The notes beneath the pieces are model-generated. The model had not been told where the DNA came from. It saw only the letters and a list, made by a program, of their open reading frames with translations, and searched no databases. From the NCBI GenBank assembly GCA_002317325.1, contig DCJB01000062.1:1-34693 (forward strand): a stretch of 34,693 nt of DNA, in the 5' to 3' direction. Positions 17,226 through 24,240 of this stretch are shown piece after piece (the first letter of the stretch is position 1; every line of letters begins with the position of its first letter). Origin of the DNA: Bacteroidales bacterium UBA1711 (GTDB lineage Bacteria > Bacteroidota > Bacteroidia > Bacteroidales > P3). The translations under genes were made by a program, and so were the position numbers.

Positions 17226-17245
17226 ATCATGTCCAAATCAAACAA

Positions 17246-17692
17246 TTAGAACGGCAAATCCTCAAGTGAGGGCGTATCGCCGTTCAATATGCCGGAGAGA
17301 GCATCATGCTCACGGTCGCCCCTTTCCTCCTGACGGTTCTTGTTCGCCAAAACGGTGAAATTGTCGGCAACCACTTCGGTGATATATCGCTTGTTCCCCT
17401 CCTTATCCTCCCACGAGCGGGTTTGGAGCCTTCCCTCCACGTAGATTTGAGTCCCCTTGCGAAGAATCTTCTCCGCTATTTCGGCAAGCATCTTCCAGCA
17501 TACCACATTATGCCATTCGGTCTGCTCCACACGCTCACCGTCCCGATTCCTTCTATACTCAGTTGTGGCCAACGGAAAAGAAGCCTTTTTCACCATACTC
17601 GACACCTCGTCGCGATGGTCCTGCGGGAAAGCGACAACATCTGGATTCCTGCCCAAATTTCCGATAAGAATAACCTTGTTTACGCCAATCAT
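17246..17692 (-). CDS. ssb: Single-stranded DNA-binding protein
   Basis: Coats single-stranded DNA and recruits repair and replication proteins. The 148-residue protein has the OB-fold start GVNKVILIGNLGRNPDV, the QTEWHNVVCW strand, and RKGTQIYVEGRLQTRSWEDKEGN. A short disordered linker leads to an acidic tip with DLPF at the C terminus, which docks partner proteins. Compared with the usual pattern, the loop between NPDV and FPLATTE is about eight residues longer (AFPQDHRDEVSSMVKKAS). A TATCTTTG box lies at 17837-17844. The gene is adjacent to and codirectional with mutY, another DNA-maintenance gene. Confidence 0.93.
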   Translation of the reverse strand: MIGVNKVILIGNLGRNPDVVAFPQDHRDEVSSMVKKASFPLATTEYRRNRDGERVEQTEWHNVVCWKMLAEIAEKILRKGTQIYVEGRLQTRSWEDKEGNKRYITEVVADNFTVLANKNRQEERGDREHDALSGILNGDTPSLEDLPF

Positions 17693-17836
17693 TTTTCTTT
17701 CTTATGAGTTGTGAACTGGTCCCCTCCATTCGGCAACCGTTCCTTCTATCCATTTCTCAATTACCAATCTCATTTCGCCGCGCCGAGAGCGAAAACCGTC
17801 CTCCTACACCCTAAACTTACTCGTCCATTGATGTTG

Positions 17837-17844
17837 CAAAGATA
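17837..17844 (-). promoter_or_regulatory. -7 promoter box upstream of ssb
   Basis: TATCTTTG on the minus strand, in the gap after the mutY stop. The implied ssb leader is about 140 bases, rather long. No clear -33 TTG at the right distance. Assigned to ssb because no other minus-strand gene follows. Confidence 0.55.
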
Positions 17845-17877
17845 GGACTTTTTGGGCAACCATTCACACCCTAAGAT

Positions 17878-18936
17878 TCACATTTTTGACAAATATCTGT
17901 CAATCAAACGTGAAATCGGGAGACTTTTCATCTCCTCCCAGGAAACGGGACGGCAATTATCCGGCCATTTCGGCGGCCTTGAAGTGTAATTTGCCCCTAC
18001 AAACTGGGCGATGATGGTGCGGTGCGTCAACTGGTGCCTCAGTCTCGAGCCTACCATTAGAGACTCCGGCGGGCATCCCATCGACTCCGCCAAAAACTCC
18101 CTAAGACGCTCCGCCAAACAGTCCTCCTTTATTGGCGAGGTCGTCTCAAGAAGCGGAAACTCATACAGACCCTGCCATATATCCCCCGCCTGACGCTGAT
18201 GGACCAACAGCCGTTCCCCATCCGACTCATGCCAACGAATGTCCATGTAATACAGGTATCGTTCTTGAATTATGACAGGAGCCTGCTTCACGGGCAGCAC
18301 CTCCACCTTACCCTCTTTGTGGGCGAAACACTCCTGCCGGAAGATACAATCTGCACAATCCGGCGAAACGGGCTTGCAGCAGAGAGACCCAAAATCCATC
18401 ATCGCCTGGTTGAAAATATCCGGCCGACGATAATCCATCACATTCAGCAGCAGCCGCTCAAACTCGTCGTAAGCCTTATCGGTGCCGATTGGAGTAAATA
18501 TGCCGTACAGTCTCGAGACGAAGCGATACACGTTGCCGTCAATCACCGGGTATGGCAGCCGGAAGGCAAATGAGGCGATAGCCGCAGCGGTGTAGCGTCC
18601 CACCCCTTTCAAGGCAAGAATATCCTCATATCTATCTGGAAACCTGCCTCCAAGGTCGAAAGCAACATGGCGGGCAGCCGTATGCAGGTTGCGAGCTCGA
18701 GAATAGTAACCGAGCCCCTGCCAACTCTTCAACACCTGTTCCTCCGAGGCCTTCGCCAAATCTTCTACGGTGGGATAGGTCGCCACAAAATGCTCATAGT
18801 ACGCCCGCCCCTGTTCTATGCGTGTCTGCTGCAAGATTATCTCAGAAAGCCAGATATAGTATGGGTTGTCAATCCCCCTCCAAGGGAGCCGCCGTCCATA
18901 GTCGGCATACCATCGAAACAATTTTTCGGAGAACAT
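17878..18936 (-). CDS. mutY: A/G-specific adenine DNA glycosylase
   Basis: Removes adenine mispaired with 8-oxoguanine. The start at 18936 (MFSEKLFRWYADYGRRLPWR) gives 352 residues and matches the family N terminus; an upstream in-frame ATG adds a Phe-rich stretch that does not. Key residues are visible: catalytic Glu32 in LSEIILQQTR, the HhH LKGVGRYTAAAIASF, catalytic Asp133 in VIDGNVYR, and the [4Fe-4S] ligands Cys187-x6-Cys194-x2-Cys197-x5-Cys203. A C-terminal NUDIX-like domain for 8-oxoG recognition starts near residue 225. All catalytic features are intact. Confidence 0.95.
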   Translation of the reverse strand: MFSEKLFRWYADYGRRLPWRGIDNPYYIWLSEIILQQTRIEQGRAYYEHFVATYPTVEDLAKASEEQVLKSWQGLGYYSRARNLHTAARHVAFDLGGRFPDRYEDILALKGVGRYTAAAIASFAFRLPYPVIDGNVYRFVSRLYGIFTPIGTDKAYDEFERLLLNVMDYRRPDIFNQAMMDFGSLCCKPVSPDCADCIFRQECFAHKEGKVEVLPVKQAPVIIQERYLYYMDIRWHESDGERLLVHQRQAGDIWQGLYEFPLLETTSPIKEDCLAERLREFLAESMGCPPESLMVGSRLRHQLTHRTIIAQFVGANYTSRPPKWPDNCRPVSWEEMKSLPISRLIDRYLSKM

Positions 18937-19014
18937 AACCGTGTGGCAAAAAAAGAAAAAGAGACGAGAAAAAGAACATTTTGGCACCTTATTACCAACT
19001 AACCCGCTGGAAAA

Positions 19015-19092
19015 AGTGTGTTAAAAAAGAAAAAACAAAAAAACTCAAAGTAATTATATGAAAGCAATTAGATAATTCAGTGTGTTAAAAAA
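19015..19092. repeat. 14-bp direct repeat in the mutY-rpmB intergenic region
   Basis: AGTGTGTTAAAAAA occurs at 19015-19028 and again at 19079-19092, a 64-base period. The copies lie between the divergent mutY and rpmB genes, upstream of the rpmB promoter. A possible minus-strand box for mutY (TTACTTTG, 19046-19053) sits between them. Function unknown. Confidence 0.4.
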
Positions 19093-19124
19093 ACCATAAT
19101 CCGTTTCCTTCTGAGGGCAAAAGT

Positions 19125-19155
19125 GTTGTTAATTCAAAAAAAAGTCCGACTTTTG
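19125..19155 (+). promoter_or_regulatory. Promoter of rpmB-rpsU
   Basis: GTTG at 19125-19128 and GACTTTTG at 19148-19155, spaced 19 bases. The downstream element differs from TAnnTTTG by one base. Position about 65 bases before rpmB fits a ribosomal-protein promoter. Confidence 0.6.
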
Positions 19156-19221
19156 CACCCGTTTTTCAACAGGGAAAACCTGCGTAATTAACGGTAATAA
19201 ACAACAAAAAGTATATCTATC

Positions 19222-19461
19222 ATGTCAAAGATTTGCGAAATCACTGGTAAGAGAGTCATCCGCGGCAACAACGTTTCCCACTCCCGCATCCACACCAAGC
19301 GCACCTTCTCGCCCAACCTGCAGACCAAGAAGTTCTACATTCCCGAAGAGGATATGTGGATTACGCTCAAGGTCAGCGCCAAGGGTATGCGCATCATCAA
19401 CAAGAAAGGCATTCTTGCCGCCATCACCGATGCAGCCGCCCAGGGCCACCTGAAGTTCTAA
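19222..19461 (+). CDS. rpmB: 50S ribosomal protein bL28
   Basis: A basic 79-residue protein of the large subunit. It begins [12 protein letters not shown] and contains [19 protein letters not shown], the diagnostic L28 segment, and ends with a short C-terminal helix. Only one Cys near the N terminus is present, so the zinc-ribbon form is unlikely. In many Bacteroidota rpmB is followed by rpmG and a small DUF4295-type gene. Here rpsU follows after 70 bases and there is no space for either. Confidence 0.96.
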   Translation: MSKICEITGKRVIRGNNVSHSRIHTKRTFSPNLQTKKFYIPEEDMWITLKVSAKGMRIINKKGILAAITDAAAQGHLKF

Positions 19462-19519
19462 CACCGAAGACCTACAACAGTCTTAATAAATCAATTATTA
19501 TCAACCCTTAACAAGAAAA

Positions 19520-19524
19520 GAGGT
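19520..19524 (+). promoter_or_regulatory. Shine-Dalgarno sequence of rpsU
   Basis: GAGGT lies seven bases before the rpsU ATG, inside AAAGAGGT, and is complementary to five bases of the 16S anti-Shine-Dalgarno. Most genes in this window have no comparable sequence. In Bacteroidota, bS21 genes often keep a Shine-Dalgarno, which has been proposed to serve autoregulation because bS21 helps occlude the anti-Shine-Dalgarno. Confidence 0.65.
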
Positions 19525-19531
19525 ATTTACA

Positions 19532-19729
19532 ATGATCGTAGTTCCTATTAAAGAAGGCGAAAACATCGAAAGAGCGCTGAAGAAACTCAAAAGAAAATTT
19601 GAAAAGACCGGCGTGGTGAAAGAGCTCCGCGAGCGTCAGAAATTCACCAAACCTTCCGTCATCAATCGGGAACGCAGACAGAAAGCCATCTATGTCCAGC
19701 ACCTGCGCCAGCAGGAACTCGACAAGTAG
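19532..19729 (+). CDS. rpsU: 30S ribosomal protein bS21
   Basis: A very basic 65-residue small-subunit protein starting MIVVPIKEGENIERALKKLKR and containing FEKTGVVKELRERQKF, diagnostic for bS21. In Bacteroidota ribosomes bS21, with bS18 and bS6, holds the 3' end of 16S rRNA so that the anti-Shine-Dalgarno is not free. A tyrosine at position 54 (KAIYVQHL) is where, as I recall, the Flavobacterium protein contacts that rRNA end. It is co-directional with rpmB, preceded by a GAGGT element and followed by a strong hairpin terminator. Confidence 0.96.
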   Translation: MIVVPIKEGENIERALKKLKRKFEKTGVVKELRERQKFTKPSVINRERRQKAIYVQHLRQQELDK

Positions 19730-19752
19730 CCCGAGTCCGCACGCATCATGCA

Positions 19753-19784
19753 GAAAGGCCGCCCAACAGGGCGGCCTTTCTTCT
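19753..19784. terminator. Terminator shared by rpsU and hpf
   Basis: GAAAGGCCGCCC (19753-19764) and GGGCGGCCTTTC (19769-19780) form a perfect 12-bp stem with an AACA loop, followed by TTCTTTTC on the plus strand. It sits between the rpsU stop and the convergent hpf stop. The T-tract is better on the rpsU side; on the hpf side it is short (TTTCTG). Confidence 0.88.
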
Positions 19785-19801
19785 TTTCGGATGGGAATGC
19801 T

Positions 19802-20095
19802 CTATTTGTAGCGTTCCTTATACTTGTCAATTTGGACCTTCAGCGAGTCCACACAGTCGGCCACAGCCTCCTCAAAGGTGTCGGCCTGCTTGCTGTTGAA
19901 GAGGGTCTGACCCGGCAGGTTGAGCGAGATTTCCGCAATTTTGTTGTTCTCGCTCTCAGGCTTGTCAACCTTCAGTGTCACCTCGCATTTTGTGGCGTTA
20001 TCAACCAGTCGGTCAATTTTGGCCACCTTGTCCATGACAAACTTCTCCAGTTTGAGGTCTGTCCTAAACTTTACTGCATTGATTGTTGTGTTCAT
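19802..20095 (-). CDS. hpf: Ribosome hibernation-promoting factor, short form (HPF/RaiA)
   Basis: A 97-residue protein of the HPF/YfiA family, which binds the 30S decoding region in slow growth and inactivates or dimerises ribosomes. The sequence shows the beta-alpha-beta-beta-beta-alpha pattern: MNTTINAVKFRTD, then FVMDKVAKIDRLVDNATKCEVTL, and AEISLNLPGQTLFNSKQADTFEEAVADCVDSLK. The C-terminal dimerisation domain of long HPF is absent. It starts ten bases after the xer stop and is preceded by a perfect AAGGAGGT Shine-Dalgarno, exceptional in this window. It faces rpsU across a shared terminator. Confidence 0.93.
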   Translation of the reverse strand: MNTTINAVKFRTDLKLEKFVMDKVAKIDRLVDNATKCEVTLKVDKPESENNKIAEISLNLPGQTLFNSKQADTFEEAVADCVDSLKVQIDKYKERYK

Positions 20096-20099
20096 AATT

Positions 20100-20107
20100 A
20101 CCTCCTT
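20100..20107 (-). promoter_or_regulatory. Perfect Shine-Dalgarno sequence of hpf
   Basis: AAGGAGGT on the minus strand ends four bases before the hpf ATG, an eight-base exact match to the anti-Shine-Dalgarno complement at good spacing. Its first two bases are part of the xer TAA stop codon, so it is not explained by coding constraint. This is the strongest such site in the window. Confidence 0.85.
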
Positions 20108-21029
20108 ATTTTTTATTTGCCCTGGGGTGGGCGTGTTTATAGGTTTCTTTCAAATGCTCGCGGGTCACATGAGTATATATCTCTGTCGAGTTCAGCGAAC
20201 TGTGGCCCAACAGTTCCCTAATGGCGTCTATGTTGGCGCCCTCGTTCAGCAGGTGGGTGGCAAACGAATGGCGGAAGATGTGCGGACTTGTCCGGTCAGC
20301 GTTGGACAACTGGCCCATATAATGCTCCACTATCCCGTAGATAGCCCTGACGCTCAAAGGCTCTCCCTTACGGTCAAGCAGCAGAATATCGCTCTCATAA
20401 TAGCCCGCCCTCTCTGCCTTCGCCTTCCGCTCAGTCTCTTCCCTTAACGCCATATAGCGTGAAATATTGCTTGCCAATTCCCTCTCTATCGGAATCAGCC
20501 GTTCCTTGTTCCGCTTCCCCCTCACCTTCAGCATCAACCCGGCCAAGTCCACGCTCGCCAATGTCAGCCCGGCCAGTTCCGACCGCCTCATGCCAGTCTC
20601 GTAGAGCAACCGCAGCACCAGCTTATCCACCTCCCCCGAATAGTTGTCGGGATAGATGTCGTCATAAATGCGTTCTGCCTCGTTCTCTCTAAAGAAAATC
20701 GGAAGCCTCTTAGGAACCTTGGGCACGCTCACCTTTGCCATGATGTCGCGGTCGAGCATACCCCGCTGCCGCAGGAACTTAAACCAAGCCCGCATGGCCG
20801 CCAGCTGCTTCACCACCGTGCCAGGGGCCTCGCCCGACTCCACAAGACTCATCTGCCAAGCCCGCACATCGCGCGCCTCCACCTCCTCCAAGTCCTCAAT
20901 TTCATGCTGGGCTGCAAAAGCCTCAAACCTCCTCACCTCTCCTACATAGTACGCCACCGTCCCGGCAGCCAGCCGCCGTTCCGCACTGACATATTCAGCA
21001 AAACGTTCTATCGCCTCATTGATTTTCAC
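20106..21029 (-). CDS. Tyrosine recombinase, XerC/XerD-like
   Basis: A 307-residue tyrosine recombinase, probably acting in chromosome dimer resolution. An N-terminal SAM-like DNA-binding domain covers about 1-95. The catalytic domain has all expected residues: Arg148 (ETGMRRSE), Lys172 (RGKRNKER), His250-x2-Arg253 (PHIFRHSFATHLL), His276 (LLGHSS) and Tyr285 (TEIYTHV). I chose the GTG at 21029 because a strong promoter at 21035-21066 overlaps the longer open frame. Any upstream ATG would then not be transcribed. The transcript would be leaderless or nearly so. hpf follows ten bases after the stop. Whether it is the XerC or XerD partner is not clear. Confidence 0.87.
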   Translation of the reverse strand: MKINEAIERFAEYVSAERRLAAGTVAYYVGEVRRFEAFAAQHEIEDLEEVEARDVRAWQMSLVESGEAPGTVVKQLAAMRAWFKFLRQRGMLDRDIMAKVSVPKVPKRLPIFFRENEAERIYDDIYPDNYSGEVDKLVLRLLYETGMRRSELAGLTLASVDLAGLMLKVRGKRNKERLIPIERELASNISRYMALREETERKAKAERAGYYESDILLLDRKGEPLSVRAIYGIVEHYMGQLSNADRTSPHIFRHSFATHLLNEGANIDAIRELLGHSSLNSTEIYTHVTREHLKETYKHAHPRANKK

Positions 21030-21034
21030 GTTTG

Positions 21035-21066
21035 CAAAGATACGCATTTTTTCTAACCCGTGCAAC
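21035..21066 (-). promoter_or_regulatory. Promoter of xer-hpf
   Basis: TATCTTTG on the minus strand at 21035-21042 with GTTG at 21063-21066, spaced 20 bases: a full match to the Bacteroidota consensus. The GTG start of xer begins five bases downstream of the -7 box, which implies a leaderless or nearly leaderless mRNA. Confidence 0.82.
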
Positions 21067-21371
21067 TTTTTCTGTTTTCTCCAACCTTTTCACTCATTCG
21101 CCGTCCCCGACCGTCCTCCAGCCCTCCTCCACAGCCCGTCCGAGAACCCATAGACTACACCTTCACCATCAATACCCTATTCAGACCCGAAGCCATATAG
21201 CCAATCCCACTTGACAAATCGGGTGGTTTTCGTACCGCCCCGTCCAGCCCCGGTTCATCTCCGATGTAGCCTCCTTGAAAAAGCATGGGGCTTTCATACA
21301 ACCTCCCCCAGTCCGCAACAGTCCTCCCTTCAGTCCAAAAACACGTTTCTCTCCAAGTGGAAAATATTTCG

Positions 21372-21379
21372 TATCTTTG
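21372..21379 (+). promoter_or_regulatory. -7 promoter box of the rseP-lptF/G pair
   Basis: TATCTTTG, a perfect TAnnTTTG match, 36 bases before the chosen ATG. The best -33 candidate is a TTTC about 22 bases upstream, so that element is weak. The box lies inside the longer open frame and therefore supports the internal ATG as the start. Confidence 0.75.
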
Positions 21380-21415
21380 CACGTTGATACCCATCGAAAA
21401 ATACACGCTAACAAC

Positions 21416-22819
21416 ATGAAAGCCTTAGCCCTTCTACTCAGCCTCTCTCTGCTTGTCGTCACACACGAACTGGGACACCTCTTCTTTGCCAAACTATTCC
21501 ACACCCGCGTGCGTCGATTCTACGTCTTCTTCAACTGGAAGTTTTCGCTCCTTAAAGCCAAGAAATTCAACGGAAAGTGGCACTTCCTCTTCTTCAATGC
21601 CGAGACTCCCGAATCGTGGGACGAGAAGAATCTCCGCCCCGAAGACCAAGACAACACCCTCTGGGGAATTGGCTGGATTCCGTTAGGCGGCTACTGCGAC
21701 ATTGCAGGCATGATAGACGAAACCAAGGGCGCCGACGACCTCGAGAGCGTCCCCCAACCATGGGAATACCGCACCAAGCCCCGCTGGCAACGGCTCTTTA
21801 TCATCGGCGGCGGCGTGATGGTCAACTTCCTCTCGGCACTCCTCATCTTCTCCTGCATCTTCTCCCACTGGGGCGACGACGTGCTGCCGCTTCGCAACGT
21901 CACCATGGGCTGCGAATACCATCAAATCCTCCTCGACGAGGGCTTCCGCAACGGCGACATCATTTATGCCTTCGACCACGAAGAGCAGAACGACTTTGCC
22001 GAAGCCTCTTCGGCACTCATGATCAACACACCCGACTCCGTCACCGTGTTGCGAGACGACAGCCTCGTCACCTTCGCCCTCAACCGCAAACGCCTCATCG
22101 CAGCACTCAACGAGGCCCAGCCCCAAACCCTCATGATACCCCGCTGGCCCTTTGTCATCCGCGACTTCACCGCTGGCTCCCTCGCCAAACGCAGCGGATT
22201 CCAACCAGGCGACAGCCTGGTCTCCATCAACGGCGACCCCACCCCCACTGCCTCCGACTTCATGGCCTCGCTGCCCGACTATGCCGACGACAGCGTCACC
22301 GTGGGCTTCTACCGCAACGGCCGCTACTGCGAGAAACACCTACTCCTCGGCCATGATGGCAAACTGGGCATCTTCGCCGCCGACCCCAAGGAAATATTTG
22401 AAGTACGCCACATCGACTACTCCCCGCTCCAGGCCATCCCTGCGGGCATTAAACACGGCTGGAAGACACTCTCCGACTACGTCTCCTCCTTCAGCATTCT
22501 CTTCACCAAGGGCGGCATGAAAGGACTGGGCGGCTTCATCACCATGGGCAGCCTATTCCCCGACTATTGGGACTGGCACAGGTTCTGGAACCTCACAGCC
22601 ATCCTCGCCCTCATTCTCGCCTTCATGAACATCATCCCCATCCCCGGTCTTGACGGCGGCCACATCGTCATCACGCTCTACGAAATGGTCACACGCCGCA
22701 CCGTCAGCGAAAAGGTCCTCAACGTCATCCAGAACATCGGACTGGTCATCTTGCTGCTGCTGCTCATTGTGGCCAACGGCAACGACCTCCTCAGGCTATT
22801 CTCTGGATTCTACAGATGA
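21416..22819 (+). CDS. rseP: RseP-like site-2 intramembrane metalloprotease
   Basis: A 467-residue membrane zinc protease that cleaves transmembrane substrates, classically anti-sigma factors. The ATG at 21416 puts the catalytic HELGH (His17, Glu18, His21) in the first membrane helix, as in the family, and lies just after the promoter box. The third zinc ligand is Asp413 in PIPGLDGGH. Further helices are at about 126-150 and 390-408 and near the C terminus (VILLLLLIV). Between them are two PDZ domains, one degenerate (about 165-225) and one clear (about 247-312, GFQPGDSLVSINGD). Its stop overlaps the next start (ATGA). The substrate in this phylum is uncertain. Confidence 0.92.
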   Translation: MKALALLLSLSLLVVTHELGHLFFAKLFHTRVRRFYVFFNWKFSLLKAKKFNGKWHFLFFNAETPESWDEKNLRPEDQDNTLWGIGWIPLGGYCDIAGMIDETKGADDLESVPQPWEYRTKPRWQRLFIIGGGVMVNFLSALLIFSCIFSHWGDDVLPLRNVTMGCEYHQILLDEGFRNGDIIYAFDHEEQNDFAEASSALMINTPDSVTVLRDDSLVTFALNRKRLIAALNEAQPQTLMIPRWPFVIRDFTAGSLAKRSGFQPGDSLVSINGDPTPTASDFMASLPDYADDSVTVGFYRNGRYCEKHLLLGHDGKLGIFAADPKEIFEVRHIDYSPLQAIPAGIKHGWKTLSDYVSSFSILFTKGGMKGLGGFITMGSLFPDYWDWHRFWNLTAILALILAFMNIIPIPGLDGGHIVITLYEMVTRRTVSEKVLNVIQNIGLVILLLLLIVANGNDLLRLFSGFYR

Positions 22820-24240
22820 TGAAGCGACTCGACCGTCTCATACTCAAATCCTTCCTCGGACCGCTGGCACTTACTTTCGCCATAGCGGTCTTTGTGCTGC
22901 TCATGCAGTTTGTGTGGAAGTACGTGGATGACTTGGTCGGCAAGGGCCTCGAGTTCCGCATTATTGCCGAACTCATGCTCTACGCTTCCGCCACCTTTGT
23001 ACCCATGGCGCTGCCCATCTCGGTACTATTCGCTTCCATCATGACCATGGGCAACTTTGGCGAGAAATACGAACTGGTGGCCATGAAGGCGGGCGGCATT
23101 TCGGTGCGGCGGGTGATGATGCCCATGCTCCTCATCGCACTCCTTCTCACAGGCGTGGCCTTCTTCTTTGCCAACAACGTGCTGCCCAAGGCCATGTATC
23201 AGTACCGCACCATTCTTTACGATGTGCAGCGCAAAAAGCCCGCCGTCAGCATCCGCCCCAGCACCTACTACACCGAAATCGACGGCTACGTCATCCGGGT
23301 CAACGGCAAGGACCCTGACGGACAGACCCTCCGCGACATCATCATCTACGACCACACCCAAGGAATCCGCCGCACCAGCATCACCGTGGCCAAACGGGGC
23401 TTCATGGAGACCACTCCAGACAACTGCTACCTTCTCTTCTCGCTATACAACGGCTTCAACTACTCCGAACCAAGCGACGAAGCCGACTACACCACTCGCC
23501 CCCACACCAGCATCGGCTTTGACGAACAGGTTCTCACCTTCGACATCTCTTCCTTCGCCTTCAGCAAGTCTGAAGACGACTACTTTGAGCACCACTATCA
23601 AATGCTCAACGTCCGCCAGCTCGACTCATCGGTCACCAAACTCCAAGTGAAGATTGACACTATACGGAGCGAATATGCACGGCTGATGCTCTCCCGCTTC
23701 CGCGCCTATCAGACGGCCGCCTCCGACAGCGCCGCCCCCTACCTCAGCGTTGCTAAACGCTTGGACACCCTCCCCCAGCCTAACCGAGGCGAAATTCTCC
23801 GCCAAGCCAGAACCATCGCCTCCGCCGGCCGAGACGATGCCAACCTCTACCGCCAAATTCTCTCTTCCGAGAAAGAATACATCAACCGCCACTACATAGA
23901 GTGGATGCGCAAATTCACCCTCTCGGTGGCCTGTCTCCTGCTTTTCCTCATCGGCGCCCCCTTCGGCTCCATTGTGCGCAAAGGGGGACTGGGGCTGCCG
24001 CTGGTTGCCTCCGTCCTCTTCTTCGTGTTGTACTACGTCATCGGCATGATTAGCGAAAAATCCGTCCGCGAAGGCGCCACAGGCCCCATCGGGATGTGGG
24101 TGGCCACTTTCGTCTTCATACCCATCGGGGCGGTACTCACATGGGTGGCCACCACCGACTCCTCCATCTTCGACCTCTCGGCCTGGAAGAAGTTCTTCAG
24201 TTTCCGCCGACACCTCAGCGGACGACGAAACAGCCGTTAG
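22816..24240 (+). CDS. LptF/LptG family permease (YjgP/YjgQ)
   Basis: A 474-residue inner-membrane component of the Lpt ABC transporter that extracts LPS and passes it to the periplasmic bridge. The architecture is typical: three N-terminal membrane helices (FLGPLALTFAIAVFVLL, a second at about 55-75, a third near 105-120), a large periplasmic beta-jellyroll region at about 125-360, and three C-terminal helices including LLLFLIGAPFGSIVRKGGLG. That last motif is diagnostic. It is translationally coupled to the rseP-like gene (ATGA). Its stop overlaps the convergent mazG stop by four bases. LptF versus LptG cannot be told from this alone. Confidence 0.9.
   Translation: MMKRLDRLILKSFLGPLALTFAIAVFVLLMQFVWKYVDDLVGKGLEFRIIAELMLYASATFVPMALPISVLFASIMTMGNFGEKYELVAMKAGGISVRRVMMPMLLIALLLTGVAFFFANNVLPKAMYQYRTILYDVQRKKPAVSIRPSTYYTEIDGYVIRVNGKDPDGQTLRDIIIYDHTQGIRRTSITVAKRGFMETTPDNCYLLFSLYNGFNYSEPSDEADYTTRPHTSIGFDEQVLTFDISSFAFSKSEDDYFEHHYQMLNVRQLDSSVTKLQVKIDTIRSEYARLMLSRFRAYQTAASDSAAPYLSVAKRLDTLPQPNRGEILRQARTIASAGRDDANLYRQILSSEKEYINRHYIEWMRKFTLSVACLLLFLIGAPFGSIVRKGGLGLPLVASVLFFVLYYVIGMISEKSVREGATGPIGMWVATFVFIPIGAVLTWVATTDSSIFDLSAWKKFFSFRRHLSGRRNSR

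Larger units (their letters stand above)
21030..21415. other. Intergenic region between xer and the rseP-like gene
   Basis: About 385 bases holding two divergent Bacteroidota promoters: the xer promoter at its left edge and the rseP promoter near its right end. The middle, 21070-21340, is C-rich on the plus strand. It has no credible reading frame, hairpin terminator or RNA that I can recognise. Confidence 0.6.

Noticed and set aside
20106..21029. Phage or transposon integrase at the xer gene
   Set aside because: No phage or mobile cargo, no flanking repeats or tRNA target. The length and operon with hpf fit a housekeeping Xer protein.
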